Assembly (NCBI RefSeq): GCF_004340685.1
Contig: NZ_SLUN01000004.1
Coordinates: 153,780 to 217,779 of the forward strand
Length of the DNA stretch: 64,000 nt
Source: Hydrogenispora ethanolica
Lineage (GTDB): Bacteria > Bacillota > UBA4882 > UBA8346
Direction of reading: 5' to 3'
The notes beneath the pieces were generated by a model that searched no databases, was not told the origin of the DNA, and was given only the letters and a program-made list of their open reading frames with translations. This document shows positions 31,662 through 39,214 of the stretch, piece after piece. The position numbers were made by a program, and so were the translations under genes. The stretch's first letter is position 1. Every line of letters begins with the position of its first letter.

Positions 31662-31850
31662 ATGAAGGCTGGCGATTATATTTACACTCCGAGATTTTGT
31701 TCAGTAAAAATTAAAAAGGTTTATAAAGACGAAGGTCAAGCCCGAAAAGATGGATTTTATGAACCGACGTATTATAAAGATGGACAATACAAAATTTATG
31801 GAAAGCATACCGGAACAAACACCATGGATTTTGCAGCCATCCAAATCTAA
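31662..31850 (+). CDS. Conserved mobile-element protein, function unknown
   Basis: The 62-residue protein (MKAGDYIYTPRFCSVKIKKV, then G-K-H-T-G-T-N-T-M-D-F-A-A) resembles short proteins found in phages and conjugative elements of Bacillota, known to me only as hypothetical. It is the first gene of the rightward operon; a hammerhead ribozyme begins 17 bases after its stop. Confidence 0.6.
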   Translation: MKAGDYIYTPRFCSVKIKKVYKDEGQARKDGFYEPTYYKDGQYKIYGKHTGTNTMDFAAIQI

Positions 31851-31866
31851 CCCGGCCCAGCGCCGG

Positions 31867-31919
31867 TCCCGTCCGGGCAAAGCCCGCTGAGGAGTCCGTG
31901 GAAGTCGGACGAAACGGGG
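31867..31919 (+). ncRNA. Type III hammerhead ribozyme
   Basis: All conserved elements are present: stem III CCCGT/ACGGG (31868-31872 with 31914-31918, plus a flanking G-U), cleavage nucleotide C at 31873, stem I CGGGC-AAA-GCCCG (31874-31886), core CTGAGGA (31887-31893), stem II GTCCG/CGGAC (31894-31910, seven-base loop), then GAAA (31911-31914). Stem III is the open one, so this is type III. It lies between two cotranscribed genes and should self-cleave the mRNA, giving the downstream gene a new 5' end. Confidence 0.92.
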
Positions 31920-31945
31920 ATTAGAAGAAGGGAGGTTATGACAAT

Positions 31946-32629
31946 ATGACCACAAACACTATCAAAGCAGATCGTGTCAAAAAACTACTGTACAAGCGGC
32001 CGGCTCTAGCTATACTGGGCTACGATATGATCACCAGTGAACTGTATGAAATTCAATCGGCTTGCGGAGATGTACAGTGGTTTATTGATAGCGACGATGA
32101 TACGTTGCTTAACGCTCTCGACGGAAACGAAGAGGACGAATACGAGTTCCGCATGGCTTTTTCGGATTTAATTGCCAAAGCGGATGCTCTAGATAATGCA
32201 ATGAGGGACAGCGTTGTCAGAGAAATGTTTGATGACTGTACGGTTTCATTAATCGGAAACCGCTACAAAACGATTGGATATGACAGCATGGAAGAGGATT
32301 ATTTTTCGCTCACGTCATTTGAGCAAGAGTTGGCTTTCACCGAGAGTGGCCAAAGGCTGATGCGTAAAACGAAACAAGAGATGATTGCGAGCATCGGCCA
32401 ATGTCTCGGTGTAACTATTGCATTCCTTGACCTGCGTCAGGCCTATGATTACCTGAAGGCGACGTTAGACATTCTGCGGGATGAGAATACATCAATACTC
32501 CAGACGATAAAAGCAATCGAGGACGCCTATTGTGATGCCGAAAAGGAAAATTTTGCATACTATCACAATGAAAGCAAACGGTTTGATCTGCTGCTATCAT
32601 CCATTCCGGATAGGATATGGATTGAATGA
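31946..32629 (+). CDS. Phage protein downstream of the ribozyme, function unknown
   Basis: The 227-residue acidic, helical protein starts at ATG 31946 with GGAGG 10 bases upstream. A nearer ATG in another frame ends after three codons. No domain is recognised; the many D/E residues (SDDDTLLNALDGNEEDEYEF) could mimic DNA, as in antirestriction proteins, but that is speculation. Its mRNA 5' end would be made by the hammerhead ribozyme 72 bases upstream. Confidence 0.6.
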   Translation: MTTNTIKADRVKKLLYKRPALAILGYDMITSELYEIQSACGDVQWFIDSDDDTLLNALDGNEEDEYEFRMAFSDLIAKADALDNAMRDSVVREMFDDCTVSLIGNRYKTIGYDSMEEDYFSLTSFEQELAFTESGQRLMRKTKQEMIASIGQCLGVTIAFLDLRQAYDYLKATLDILRDENTSILQTIKAIEDAYCDAEKENFAYYHNESKRFDLLLSSIPDRIWIE

Positions 32630-32653
32630 TATATTTAACACCCGAAGATTAAC

Positions 32654-32687
32654 AGGCCCCCGGTCATCCGGGGTAATGCGGGGGCCT
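32654..32687 (+). promoter_or_regulatory. Alternative hairpins in a gene leader
   Basis: CCCCGG (32658-32663) can pair with CCGGGG (32668-32673), or the overlapping AGGCCCCCG (32654-32662) can pair with CGGGGGCCT (32679-32687). The two folds exclude each other and lie just before the ribosome site of the 32722 gene, an attenuator-like arrangement. Confidence 0.5.
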
Positions 32688-32721
32688 CATCCGAACCAGA
32701 GGCGGAAAGGAGATAATGAAA

Positions 32722-32892
32722 ATGTTAAATCCACTTAGACACTTAGAAGCAATAAAATGTAGATTAATAGCGGAGAACGCTAAAGATTTATCAGATAACG
32801 AGCTTTACCGCTGCCTTTCTGGTTGTGTTGGTGCTCATATGTTAATTCCTTTAGCCATTAAATATCGCGATGACGGATATTTAAACCTCTAA
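32722..32892 (+). CDS. Small phage protein, function unknown
   Basis: The 56-residue protein (MLNPLRHLEAIKCRLIAENA, then DNELYRCLSGCVGAH) is helical with three cysteines. ATG 32722 lies 9 bases after GGAG; an in-frame ATG at 32716 is too close. It belongs to the rightward operon. Confidence 0.55.
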   Translation: MLNPLRHLEAIKCRLIAENAKDLSDNELYRCLSGCVGAHMLIPLAIKYRDDGYLNL

Positions 32893-32985
32893 TTAATTCG
32901 CAGACGGGGCCGGGGAACCCGGTTAATGTAGCGGCCAGGTCCGAATTAGGTTCGGCCAACATTTTAGGCCTAACCTAAAAATGAA
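32893..32985 (+). promoter_or_regulatory. Structured leader before the 33007 gene
   Basis: This stretch has CCGGG-GAA-CCCGG, AATTCG/CGAATT flanking arms, and a strong AGGTTCGGCC/GGCCTAACCT hairpin that competes with CCGAA-TTAGG-TTCGG. No T run follows. The compact fold suggests a regulatory RNA, but I could not match it to a known ribozyme or riboswitch. Confidence 0.4.
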
Positions 32986-33006
32986 AACGATAAAGGGGGT
33001 TGTTTG

Positions 33007-33900
33007 ATGATTAATGAAGAATTAGCAAGACGCAACAAAGAAAACCATAGCTTTTCGGATTATGTCCCTGGTAGTGCGACAAATGAGTACAATCAAGTGA
33101 TAGCGAAAGCGACCCAAAAAATAGAAGCAGCCAAGCTAATAGTTTCTGATGAAAACAAGGCCCGGCTTGATACCCTACTTGAACGGTATAAAGTAAAATA
33201 TGCTGAATGGATAAACAACTCGAATGCGAACGGTGCTCGGCATGTTAGCGTAATGATTTCAGGATCGTCAAATTACCCAATGGGTAAACACGAGAAGTAT
33301 TTAAGCCGCGAAAGAACACTTTGGGGAGAATATGACCATATCAAAGACATGATCAATGACGGTATTTCCCGAATTATCAATTGCGAACGGATTATCAGTT
33401 CCGACAATCCTAATGCCATTGAACTTTTGAAAGAAAAAATCGCTAAATTGGAACGTAATCAAGAAATGATGAAAGCGGCCAATAAAATTATTCGCTCCAA
33501 ATCCGAAATGTCCGATAAAATTAATTCTCTTGTCGAAGTTGGTTTTACCGAAGAACAGGCCGAAAAATTGTTTGTCCCGGATTGTTATGGCGGTATTGGT
33601 TTTGAACCGTTTGAGTTAACCAATAATAGCGCGAACATTCGGCGTCTGAAGCAGCGTCTAGAAGGTCTTGAAAGGAAGCACAATGATTCCCCAACCGAGA
33701 AAGAAACGGACGGAATTAAAATTTTCGAAAACGTAGAGGCCAATCGTGTTCAAATCTTCTTCCCTTCGATTCCGGCTTCAAATGTCAGAAATTATCTAAA
33801 ATCGAATGGTTTTCACTGGTCGCCCTCTAACAGTTGTTGGCAACGAATGCGATCTGTTCAAGCGTCTCATATTGCCGAAAAGGTTATCGAAATGGTTTGA
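33007..33900 (+). CDS. Conserved mobile-element protein with coiled coil
   Basis: The 297-residue protein contains HSFSDYVPGSATNEY near the N-terminus, YGGIGFEPFELTNNSANIRR around 195 and a coiled coil. Proteins with this pattern are common on Bacillota phages and conjugative elements. The C-terminal segment (NYLKSNGFHWSPSNSCWQR) recalls the small domain appended to polyvalent element proteins. ATG 33007 follows AAAGGGGG. Function is unknown; a DNA-handling role during entry is inference. Confidence 0.6.
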   Translation: MINEELARRNKENHSFSDYVPGSATNEYNQVIAKATQKIEAAKLIVSDENKARLDTLLERYKVKYAEWINNSNANGARHVSVMISGSSNYPMGKHEKYLSRERTLWGEYDHIKDMINDGISRIINCERIISSDNPNAIELLKEKIAKLERNQEMMKAANKIIRSKSEMSDKINSLVEVGFTEEQAEKLFVPDCYGGIGFEPFELTNNSANIRRLKQRLEGLERKHNDSPTEKETDGIKIFENVEANRVQIFFPSIPASNVRNYLKSNGFHWSPSNSCWQRMRSVQASHIAEKVIEMV

Positions 33901-33963
33901 TAGCGTTCCATCCGATAACCCGGCCCTCTGATCGGGCTCTAATTTGAGAAAGCTGGTGATACC

Positions 33964-34107
33964 ATGCGGCTCATATTCGTTTGTGCGAAATGTGGCAAAT
34001 CAATCATGGTCGAGGAAAAAATTTATGATCGGGTATATGCCAGGCAACAGCTATGCTTGAGCTGCCGAGGAAACAAGGCGGTGGATAAAGCCGATAAAAG
34101 CAGGTGA
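33964..34107 (+). CDS. Small zinc-ribbon protein
   Basis: The 47-residue protein has two CxxC knuckles (CAKCGK and CLSCRG) in a short ribbon, suggesting zinc binding and possibly nucleic-acid or polymerase contact. The ribosome site (CTGGTGAT) is weak, so expression is likely low. Confidence 0.6.
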   Translation: MRLIFVCAKCGKSIMVEEKIYDRVYARQQLCLSCRGNKAVDKADKSR

Positions 34108-34174
34108 TACCTTCAATTTTTCTTTATTCCAAAATAAATTTTTTAAATACTATAAATACGAAGGAGGAAAAACC

Positions 34175-35188
34175 TTGTCAAACCAAGAACAAACCGTTAT
34201 TATCGTCGATTCCGGGCGGCAATTTGTTAAGGCGATTTGCGGCCAAACTTTACGCCTAATCCCATCCGTCGTCGCTCCAGCCCGAGAGTTCCGCATGGAT
34301 CTCAACCTCTCGGATCCGAAGTATCATTGGGTGGCCATCGATGGCCAAGAATACTTCGTCGGCGCTCTGGCCCTGGAGCAATCAAAGGACGCCGCCCAAG
34401 AGCGCGACCCGGACAAGACGAACCGAAACAATCACATCTTGGTTGTCACGGCCTGCGCGTCATTTCTGCACAGAAGCGACGAACAAGTTACCCTTCTGAC
34501 CAACTGCCCGGCGCGGGATTGGCGGCGCCAGAAGGACCATATCCGACAGGCTTTCCTCGGCCGCTATACGGTGACCAAGAAGGCTGGGCCGGACCGGGAA
34601 ACAGTCGATTTTACGATCGGCGATGTCAAAGTGCTTCCCGAGGGTGCCATGGCCTATTTCGGATATGTCTATGACGATGAGAACATGGTCCAGCTTCACC
34701 CCGAGTTTCTGAAAGCCAATGTCTTAGTTTTGGAATGCGGCGATCAGACTATCAACTACATATCCATGATGCGCGGCGTGTATCGGGATGATGACTGCGG
34801 AAGCCTCGATCTCGGCCTATACAACGCCCACGCTGACGTACAAAAGTGGCTGGAATCCCAGGGAGTCGAAATCACACAGTCTGAATTATCGCGGGTCATT
34901 ATCGGCCAAGAAGCGATTTACCGCGGCAAGAACATCATCGATTACCGATCGGCGCTCCGGGACGCTTACGCCGGGCTGGTCACCAAGATTTTGAACCAGC
35001 TCCAATCCAGGTTAAAATTTGGAAACTACCAGCACTTACTCTTGGCCGGCGGCGGCGCGGGTCCGCTCCGTGATGAATTGCAGCGGCGGCTTGGCGATCT
35101 GCTGGATATTCATTGCCCGGAAGATGCCCAGTGGCTTAATGCTTACGGTGCAAAGGTTATGTATGAATTGAATAGGAAGAAGGGATAA
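34175..35188 (+). CDS. parM: Actin-like ATPase (ParM/Alp family)
   Basis: The 337-residue protein has actin-family features: an N-terminal phosphate-1 loop (TVIIVDSGRQFVKA), an adenosine motif (HLLLAGGGAGPLRDEL, about 288-303) and a phosphate-2-like segment (NVLVLECGDQTINY, about 181). Such proteins form filaments that push low-copy plasmid or phage genomes apart. TTG 34175 follows GGAGG. Two small genes follow, one a candidate ParR adaptor. Its presence suggests that this phage can persist as a plasmid or position its DNA. Confidence 0.8.
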   Translation: MSNQEQTVIIVDSGRQFVKAICGQTLRLIPSVVAPAREFRMDLNLSDPKYHWVAIDGQEYFVGALALEQSKDAAQERDPDKTNRNNHILVVTACASFLHRSDEQVTLLTNCPARDWRRQKDHIRQAFLGRYTVTKKAGPDRETVDFTIGDVKVLPEGAMAYFGYVYDDENMVQLHPEFLKANVLVLECGDQTINYISMMRGVYRDDDCGSLDLGLYNAHADVQKWLESQGVEITQSELSRVIIGQEAIYRGKNIIDYRSALRDAYAGLVTKILNQLQSRLKFGNYQHLLLAGGGAGPLRDELQRRLGDLLDIHCPEDAQWLNAYGAKVMYELNRKKG

Positions 35189-35194
35189 AAACCA

Positions 35195-35410
35195 GTGCCA
35201 ACGTATCGCTATTTTGCTACTAAAACCAAAAGAAATGGCAGAAAGACAGTCCATGAATGTTTTGCAGGACTTGTCGGTACTGATACGACAATGGATGATC
35301 CGGAGATAGTAAAATTTATCGTAAAAGTTGTTATTAAACGCCATCCAGGAGCATATCTCCGAAAGTTTGTAGAAATAAAGGAGCAACAAGATGGGAAACC
35401 ACCGACATAA
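35195..35410 (+). CDS. Small protein in the ParM operon
   Basis: The 71-residue basic protein (MPTYRYFATKTKRNGRKTVH, then IVKFIVKVVIKRHPGAYLRK) starts at GTG, 6 bases after parM, and overlaps the next gene by 20 bases. Basic strands suggest DNA binding; no family is recognised. Confidence 0.55.
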   Translation: MPTYRYFATKTKRNGRKTVHECFAGLVGTDTTMDDPEIVKFIVKVVIKRHPGAYLRKFVEIKEQQDGKPPT

Positions 35411-35744
35411 CAAAGATAACCCCAATGCTCGGCAAGTCCTAACCTGTTATTATTACCCAGACCATCCCCGGGCGAAAGAAATCGAAGATTGGCGGGAGCG
35501 GCACTCAACCGAGAAGATAACGAACGCCATTCTTGAGGCTATTCTGGAACAAAACGACCGGGAAACGCAATCCATCGAGAAGACTATCGATCTGGCCGCC
35601 GAGGTTGCCGCTCTACGGGAAGAAGTTGAAGAACTGAAGAAGCGGCCATTTACGGCGCCGGCCGCATCGGAGATTGGCGGAAACAAAGAGACGGAGGAAA
35701 ACAGAGAGCCGGATCCGGATGTTGGTGGGTTTTTTGAGGATTGA
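35391..35744 (+). CDS. Candidate ParR-like adaptor
   Basis: The 117-residue protein starts at ATG 35391 after AAAGGAG. Residues 15-50 (VLTCYYYPDHPRAKEIEDWR, then TEKITNAILEAIL) could form a ribbon-helix-helix, followed by a coiled coil (about 65-85) and an acidic tail (EPDPDVGGFFED). ParR proteins have an N-terminal ribbon-helix-helix and a C-terminal tail that binds ParM, so the layout fits. No clear centromere repeat lies upstream of parM. Confidence 0.5.
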   Translation: MGNHRHNKDNPNARQVLTCYYYPDHPRAKEIEDWRERHSTEKITNAILEAILEQNDRETQSIEKTIDLAAEVAALREEVEELKKRPFTAPAASEIGGNKETEENREPDPDVGGFFED

Positions 35745-35751
35745 GAAAAAT

Positions 35752-35786
35752 TCCCCCTTTAGATAATATAACTAAAGGGGTTTTTC
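35752..35786 (+). terminator. Terminator of the ParM operon
   Basis: CCCCTTTA and TAAAGGGG arms (35754-35780) are followed by TTTTTC. Confidence 0.9.
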
Positions 35787-35859
35787 TTTGTCGGACTTAA
35801 TTTATCGTGAATTCGTTTTTTAAGGAGAACTTTTATTGCCAATATATTGCGCTAACTAA

Positions 35860-35893
35860 AATGTCAAGCCCCAAGATATCGGGACTTGTTTTT
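35860..35893 (+). terminator. Second terminator
   Basis: CAAGCCC and GGGACTTG arms around AAGATATC are followed by a T run. It lies upstream of an SOS-box promoter. Confidence 0.7.
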
Positions 35894-35937
35894 ACGTAAG
35901 AAAGAGTTATATAATTAGACCATCGAACACATGTTCG
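35886..35937 (+). promoter_or_regulatory. LexA-controlled promoter near the attachment site
   Basis: TTGTTT (35886-35891) and TATAAT (35910-35915) are 18 bases apart. The palindromic SOS box CGAACACATGTTCG (35924-35937) covers the start-site region. LexA cleavage on DNA damage should induce the transcript running toward 36400. Confidence 0.75.
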
Positions 35938-36095
35938 TAATAATCGTTAACCTTTTAAGCTTCCCCAGTTTAAAAGGTATTTCCCGCTTGTTAACGGAAT
36001 GGTATAGGATTAGAATAAAATTGTTTACAGAACATATTACCTGGTAAAAGCTAAAAGTGAAAAAAGCCATAATAAGGAGAGGGGGAGAAGTAAGC

Positions 36096-36164
36096 TTGGT
36101 GGTCGATAGGAAAATACTCCTGTGGCACCAGGAGTATTTTCAAGGAGAATCTAATTTTACATAA
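36096..36164 (+). CDS. Possible 22-residue SOS peptide
   Basis: A TTG-initiated frame with a strong AAGGAGAGGGGGAG site encodes MVVDRKILLWHQEYFQGESN plus two residues. It runs through a perfect 12-bp hairpin (36111-36140). Start choice and coding status are uncertain; the hairpin may be the functional element. Confidence 0.3.
   Translation: MVVDRKILLWHQEYFQGESNFT
36111..36140 (+). ncRNA. Perfect hairpin in the SOS-induced leader
   Basis: AAAATACTCCTG and CAGGAGTATTTT pair fully around a 6-base loop. The 3' arm carries an AGGAG that would be masked, so the hairpin may control translation of the 36224 gene. Confidence 0.55.
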
Positions 36165-36223
36165 GTCAGTAAGATGATATCACACTGACCTCCATGAGTC
36201 AACAGTGATATTAATGGGAGGAC

Positions 36224-36397
36224 ATGGAAGTGAAAAGTGATACGCATGGAGAGCGTAAAGTAATTGAGTTAACATACTATTACGAAAATGGCGAAATTTC
36301 CTTTGATTTTCATCAAATTATCCAAGCTATAGGCACTGATAAAGAACTGACCCTTAAGAAAAATAATACTGTTTGTTCAGCCAAAATTCTGTTCTAA
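36224..36397 (+). CDS. Small protein under SOS control, function unknown
   Basis: The 57-residue protein (MEVKSDTHGERKVIELTYYY, then FDFHQIIQAIGTDKEL) starts at ATG 36224 or GTG 36230 after GGGAGG. It is the last ORF before the attachment site and lies about 290 bases downstream of the SOS-box promoter, so it may be damage-induced. No family is recognised. The stretch 35938-36095 holds no supported gene. Confidence 0.5.
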   Translation: MEVKSDTHGERKVIELTYYYENGEISFDFHQIIQAIGTDKELTLKKNNTVCSAKILF

Positions 36398-36523
36398 GAA
36401 TTTTTCTAAAAATGTGCCGTTGCAACTATAAATAAATTAAAACAGATACAAACAATAACAGTCCTTTTAGCTGGCAATTTTCAATTATGAAATAATGAAA
36501 ATGTTGCTAAAACAACATGGCCC

Positions 36524-36573
36524 GGAGACTTCGAATCTGTAGGTCGGGGGTTCGAGCCCCTCCGGGCGCACCA
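36524..36573 (+). tRNA. 3' half of tRNA-Arg(UCG), prophage attachment site
   Basis: From the anticodon loop CTTCGAA onward the sequence is a good tRNA: variable loop AGGTC, T-stem GGGGG/CCCTC, T-loop TTCGAGC, acceptor strand CGGGCGC, discriminator A and encoded CCA. The 5' acceptor and D-arm are missing and the 5' anticodon strand pairs badly, so this is only the 3' half, left by integration into the tRNA gene. The intact gene should lie at the left prophage end, outside the window. Confidence 0.8.
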
Positions 36574-36580
36574 GAAATGA

Positions 36581-36612
36581 CAAGGACTTTCAAGACCGAA
36601 AGTTCTTTTTTA
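36581..36612 (+). terminator. tRNA terminator
   Basis: GGACTTTC-AAGACC-GAAAGTTC is followed by TTTTTTATTTT, the original terminator of the tRNA gene. Confidence 0.8.
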
Positions 36613-36682
36613 TTTTAGTTTGGGAATTGCTTTGGGGAATGCTAACTAGCTTCTTTGTAATATTGCTCAAAGAAAGGTACAA

Positions 36683-37816
36683 ATGAAAATTTATTCAAAA
36701 AAAGTAGCAATTTTTACTTTATTATTTGGTTTAAGTGGTGCGATATGGTTTTTTTATAATTTATTTGAAGATTGGTTTGTAACGAAGCAAAACACGGAGG
36801 CGCCGATATCCGCCATGATTCAAAGATACGCCAGAGATAAAAGCGATCTTAAATTAACGATTGGCGTGTTAAAATCGGACAAAATAAACTATAAGCTATT
36901 TGGCGCCAATTCAAAAGAATTGGAACCGGTTGAATACGAATATGAAATTGGTTCTATTTCGAAAACTTTTACCGCTTCCATGCTTTGCAAAGCAATTGCT
37001 GACGGCCGTGTAAATTTAGATGATTCTATAACAAAGTATCTGCCATTGGATTCTAATACCTTTTACCCAACGATTCTACATCTTGCAACTCATACGTCGG
37101 GGTATGGGGAATACCCATTTGACTCTTCTACATTATCCGAGAAAGAACAGGAAAAGATAAATGATGACTTTTACAAAAAGCGGCTTAACATCTATCGGGG
37201 AATCAATTCAGCATCGCTACTCGATAAGCTAAAATCGCATATTTTAAAAGACAAACCTTATGATTGGGAGTATTCTAATTTTGGCTTCGCAGTATTGGGT
37301 ACGCTTCTTGGTGAAGTATATCATACCTCTTATAAATTACTGGCCGAAAATTTTATTGAAAACGACCTTGGCCTCACCAAAACTCGCCTTGGAAATGGCA
37401 TAGGGAATCTGAGTCATTACTGGACCTGGAATGATGATGATGCATACTTTGCAGCGGGCGGATTTATATCCACTGTGACCGATTTATTGCAATACGGCCG
37501 GATGCACTTACATAATTCTCCGAATTATCTTGCTTTATCCCATAAAACCTATCGAACTTTCAAAAAAGCTGGATTCTCCATGGGGCTAGGATGGATTATT
37601 GACCCTCAAACCGGTTATTTATGGCACAACGGTGGTACATCATCATATAAAAGCTTTCTTGGCATCGACAAAGAGCATAAAACTGTGGTTGTGGTATTAT
37701 CCAACTATCCTACAAACGATAATTCCAAAGAGGATGATGCTCTAGATATTTTAGGGTATAGGTTACTGGATAGTTTGAGCAATGACGATAGGGATGTTTT
37801 TAATGTGTTGGAATAG
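36683..37816 (+). CDS. Serine hydrolase, class C beta-lactamase family
   Basis: The 377-residue protein has an N-terminal membrane anchor or signal (VAIFTLLFGLSGAIWFFY) and the class C penicillin-binding triad: Ser91-x-x-Lys94 (GSISKTF), Tyr197-Ser-Asn (EYSNFGF) and His315-Asn-Gly (WHNGG). It acts outside the membrane, probably as a D-amino-acid peptidase or esterase rather than a true beta-lactamase. It is AT-rich and lies right after the tRNA attachment site, a common location for imported genes. Confidence 0.85.
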   Translation: MKIYSKKVAIFTLLFGLSGAIWFFYNLFEDWFVTKQNTEAPISAMIQRYARDKSDLKLTIGVLKSDKINYKLFGANSKELEPVEYEYEIGSISKTFTASMLCKAIADGRVNLDDSITKYLPLDSNTFYPTILHLATHTSGYGEYPFDSSTLSEKEQEKINDDFYKKRLNIYRGINSASLLDKLKSHILKDKPYDWEYSNFGFAVLGTLLGEVYHTSYKLLAENFIENDLGLTKTRLGNGIGNLSHYWTWNDDDAYFAAGGFISTVTDLLQYGRMHLHNSPNYLALSHKTYRTFKKAGFSMGLGWIIDPQTGYLWHNGGTSSYKSFLGIDKEHKTVVVVLSNYPTNDNSKEDDALDILGYRLLDSLSNDDRDVFNVLE

Positions 37817-37935
37817 TATGCGTTTTTACAATCTACAGTAGTAATAGTAAATGATACATTCGAGAACTGAAGATTGGTGGAGGCAAGGAATCGAATTTCC
37901 GCCTGAAAGACTCTTTTCCACCTTTTATCCCGACC

Positions 37936-38670
37936 TCAGTTTTTTTCCCCGCAAATCCCAGCACTTGCAGCCAAATTAAGCCAAAGCAACTTCCGGACGC
38001 TATCTTTTTTTCGATTATACCAATCATGGACGACCAACTCCAATTCATTCACTTTCATGACCCCCATATCGAAATCATGGTATTGTTGAAGGACGGCCGA
38101 TAATTGTTCCCGGTTTTTTAGGGCTTTTTTGAATCGAACAATGGTAGAATGGGCTGAAATGCTCTGGTATCTTTCCTTTAAAATTATACCGTATTCGGAT
38201 GCCGTTTTTCTCGTCCGCCTCCGCAGTTTTTGAAGACCACCATCATCGTAACCCTTCACTAAAATAGCAGCGTTACTGGCGATGATCCCGTTAAATTGAA
38301 CATCAAACGGCGATAAACCTTTCATGGCATTTTGCACTACCTTAATTGATTCCCTGATCATAGCATCATTTTTTTCAAACGATTCGGTGGCACTGATCAG
38401 ATCCAGAATTGTGATATGCAAGTCTGTTTCCGGGTAAAAATACTGTTCGGATTCGATTTTTTGAATTTCTTCCGTTAAAAATTGAAAGCCTTGCGTTATT
38501 TCTCCTTTGATGGTTATCAATAGGGTCAAACCGAGTCTTTTATCCTGTCCCAGATTGTTTAAATGAGGATCGATTTTCTCTTGTCCGCTGCGGATCGCTT
38601 CCATGCCTTCCAAATTGATCGTAGTGTATAATGTTTCCAAATCTCCGGTTAATCGATCATTTTTATCCAT
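37936..38670 (-). CDS. 2H phosphoesterase-family protein
   Basis: The 244-residue protein has two H-x-T motifs characteristic of 2H phosphoesterases (2'-5' RNA ligase/cyclic phosphodiesterase): His85-Ile-Thr (DLHITILDL) and His174-Ser-Thr (SAHSTIVRF). These act on 2',3'-cyclic or 2'-5' phosphodiester bonds of RNA or nucleotides. Start ATG 38670 has no strong ribosome site. The gene converges with the serine hydrolase. Another 2H protein is at 57583. Confidence 0.8.
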   Translation of the reverse strand: MDKNDRLTGDLETLYTTINLEGMEAIRSGQEKIDPHLNNLGQDKRLGLTLLITIKGEITQGFQFLTEEIQKIESEQYFYPETDLHITILDLISATESFEKNDAMIRESIKVVQNAMKGLSPFDVQFNGIIASNAAILVKGYDDGGLQKLRRRTRKTASEYGIILKERYQSISAHSTIVRFKKALKNREQLSAVLQQYHDFDMGVMKVNELELVVHDWYNRKKDSVRKLLWLNLAASAGICGEKN

Positions 38671-38892
38671 CTCAGTAACCTTCCTGGTCCATCTGCCGGT
38701 ATCAGTTCACCACGTTCGCCCCATCTTCCAAATAGGGCAGGGAAATTGAACTTGCGAAGGGATTCTGAGACCTTAATTCTGTAATAATTTTCAAAATTCC
38801 TACCGGATATTCAAAAACGCTTGAAAAAGTGTTTCGTCGGGTTCCTGCCGAGAGTAAAAGACTGATTGCTCAGTCTCTACAGACCGGTTTGA

Positions 38893-39123
38893 CAACTGAG
38901 CGAGCATGCACGGCACTTTTGTGAACCAGCCCGGCAACCGTGCAAGTATCCTCCGTAACTGGGCGACCATGTACGGCTACTGTGTAAGGATGCACGGCAA
39001 GCGCGAGACCATGCACAGTTACTGTGGAAGCTTGCACGGTAACTGTGCGAACATCCTCCGTAATCGAGCGATCATGCACATGAACTGAGATAGCATGCAC
39101 CGTAACGTTGCGAAATAGCGCAA
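38893..39123 (+). repeat. Degenerate 21-bp tandem repeat array (11 units)
   Basis: Eleven consecutive 21-base units follow the rough consensus TAACTGnGCGAnCATGCACGG, many imperfect but in register. The array begins with GACAACTGAG. It shares its unit with the near-perfect array at 63793-64000. Open frames crossing it are composition artefacts. Confidence 0.85.
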
Positions 39124-39214
39124 TATATTCATATCGATGCAAAAGTGCAACTGCCTCATTTGAATCAATCAAGGTTAATCGGGCAATGATAATAACATCG
39201 TAAATTTAGGGGAT

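Noticed and set aside
32654..32687. Twister-type ribozyme
   Set aside because: A TAACAC-like start occurs nearby, but the conserved twister loops and the closing motif are missing.
38893..39123. CRISPR array
   Set aside because: The units are contiguous 21-base tandem repeats without spacers, and no cas genes are near.
38870..39172. Minus-strand ORF across the degenerate 21-bp array
   Set aside because: It has no ribosome site or family resemblance, and it follows the repeat period.
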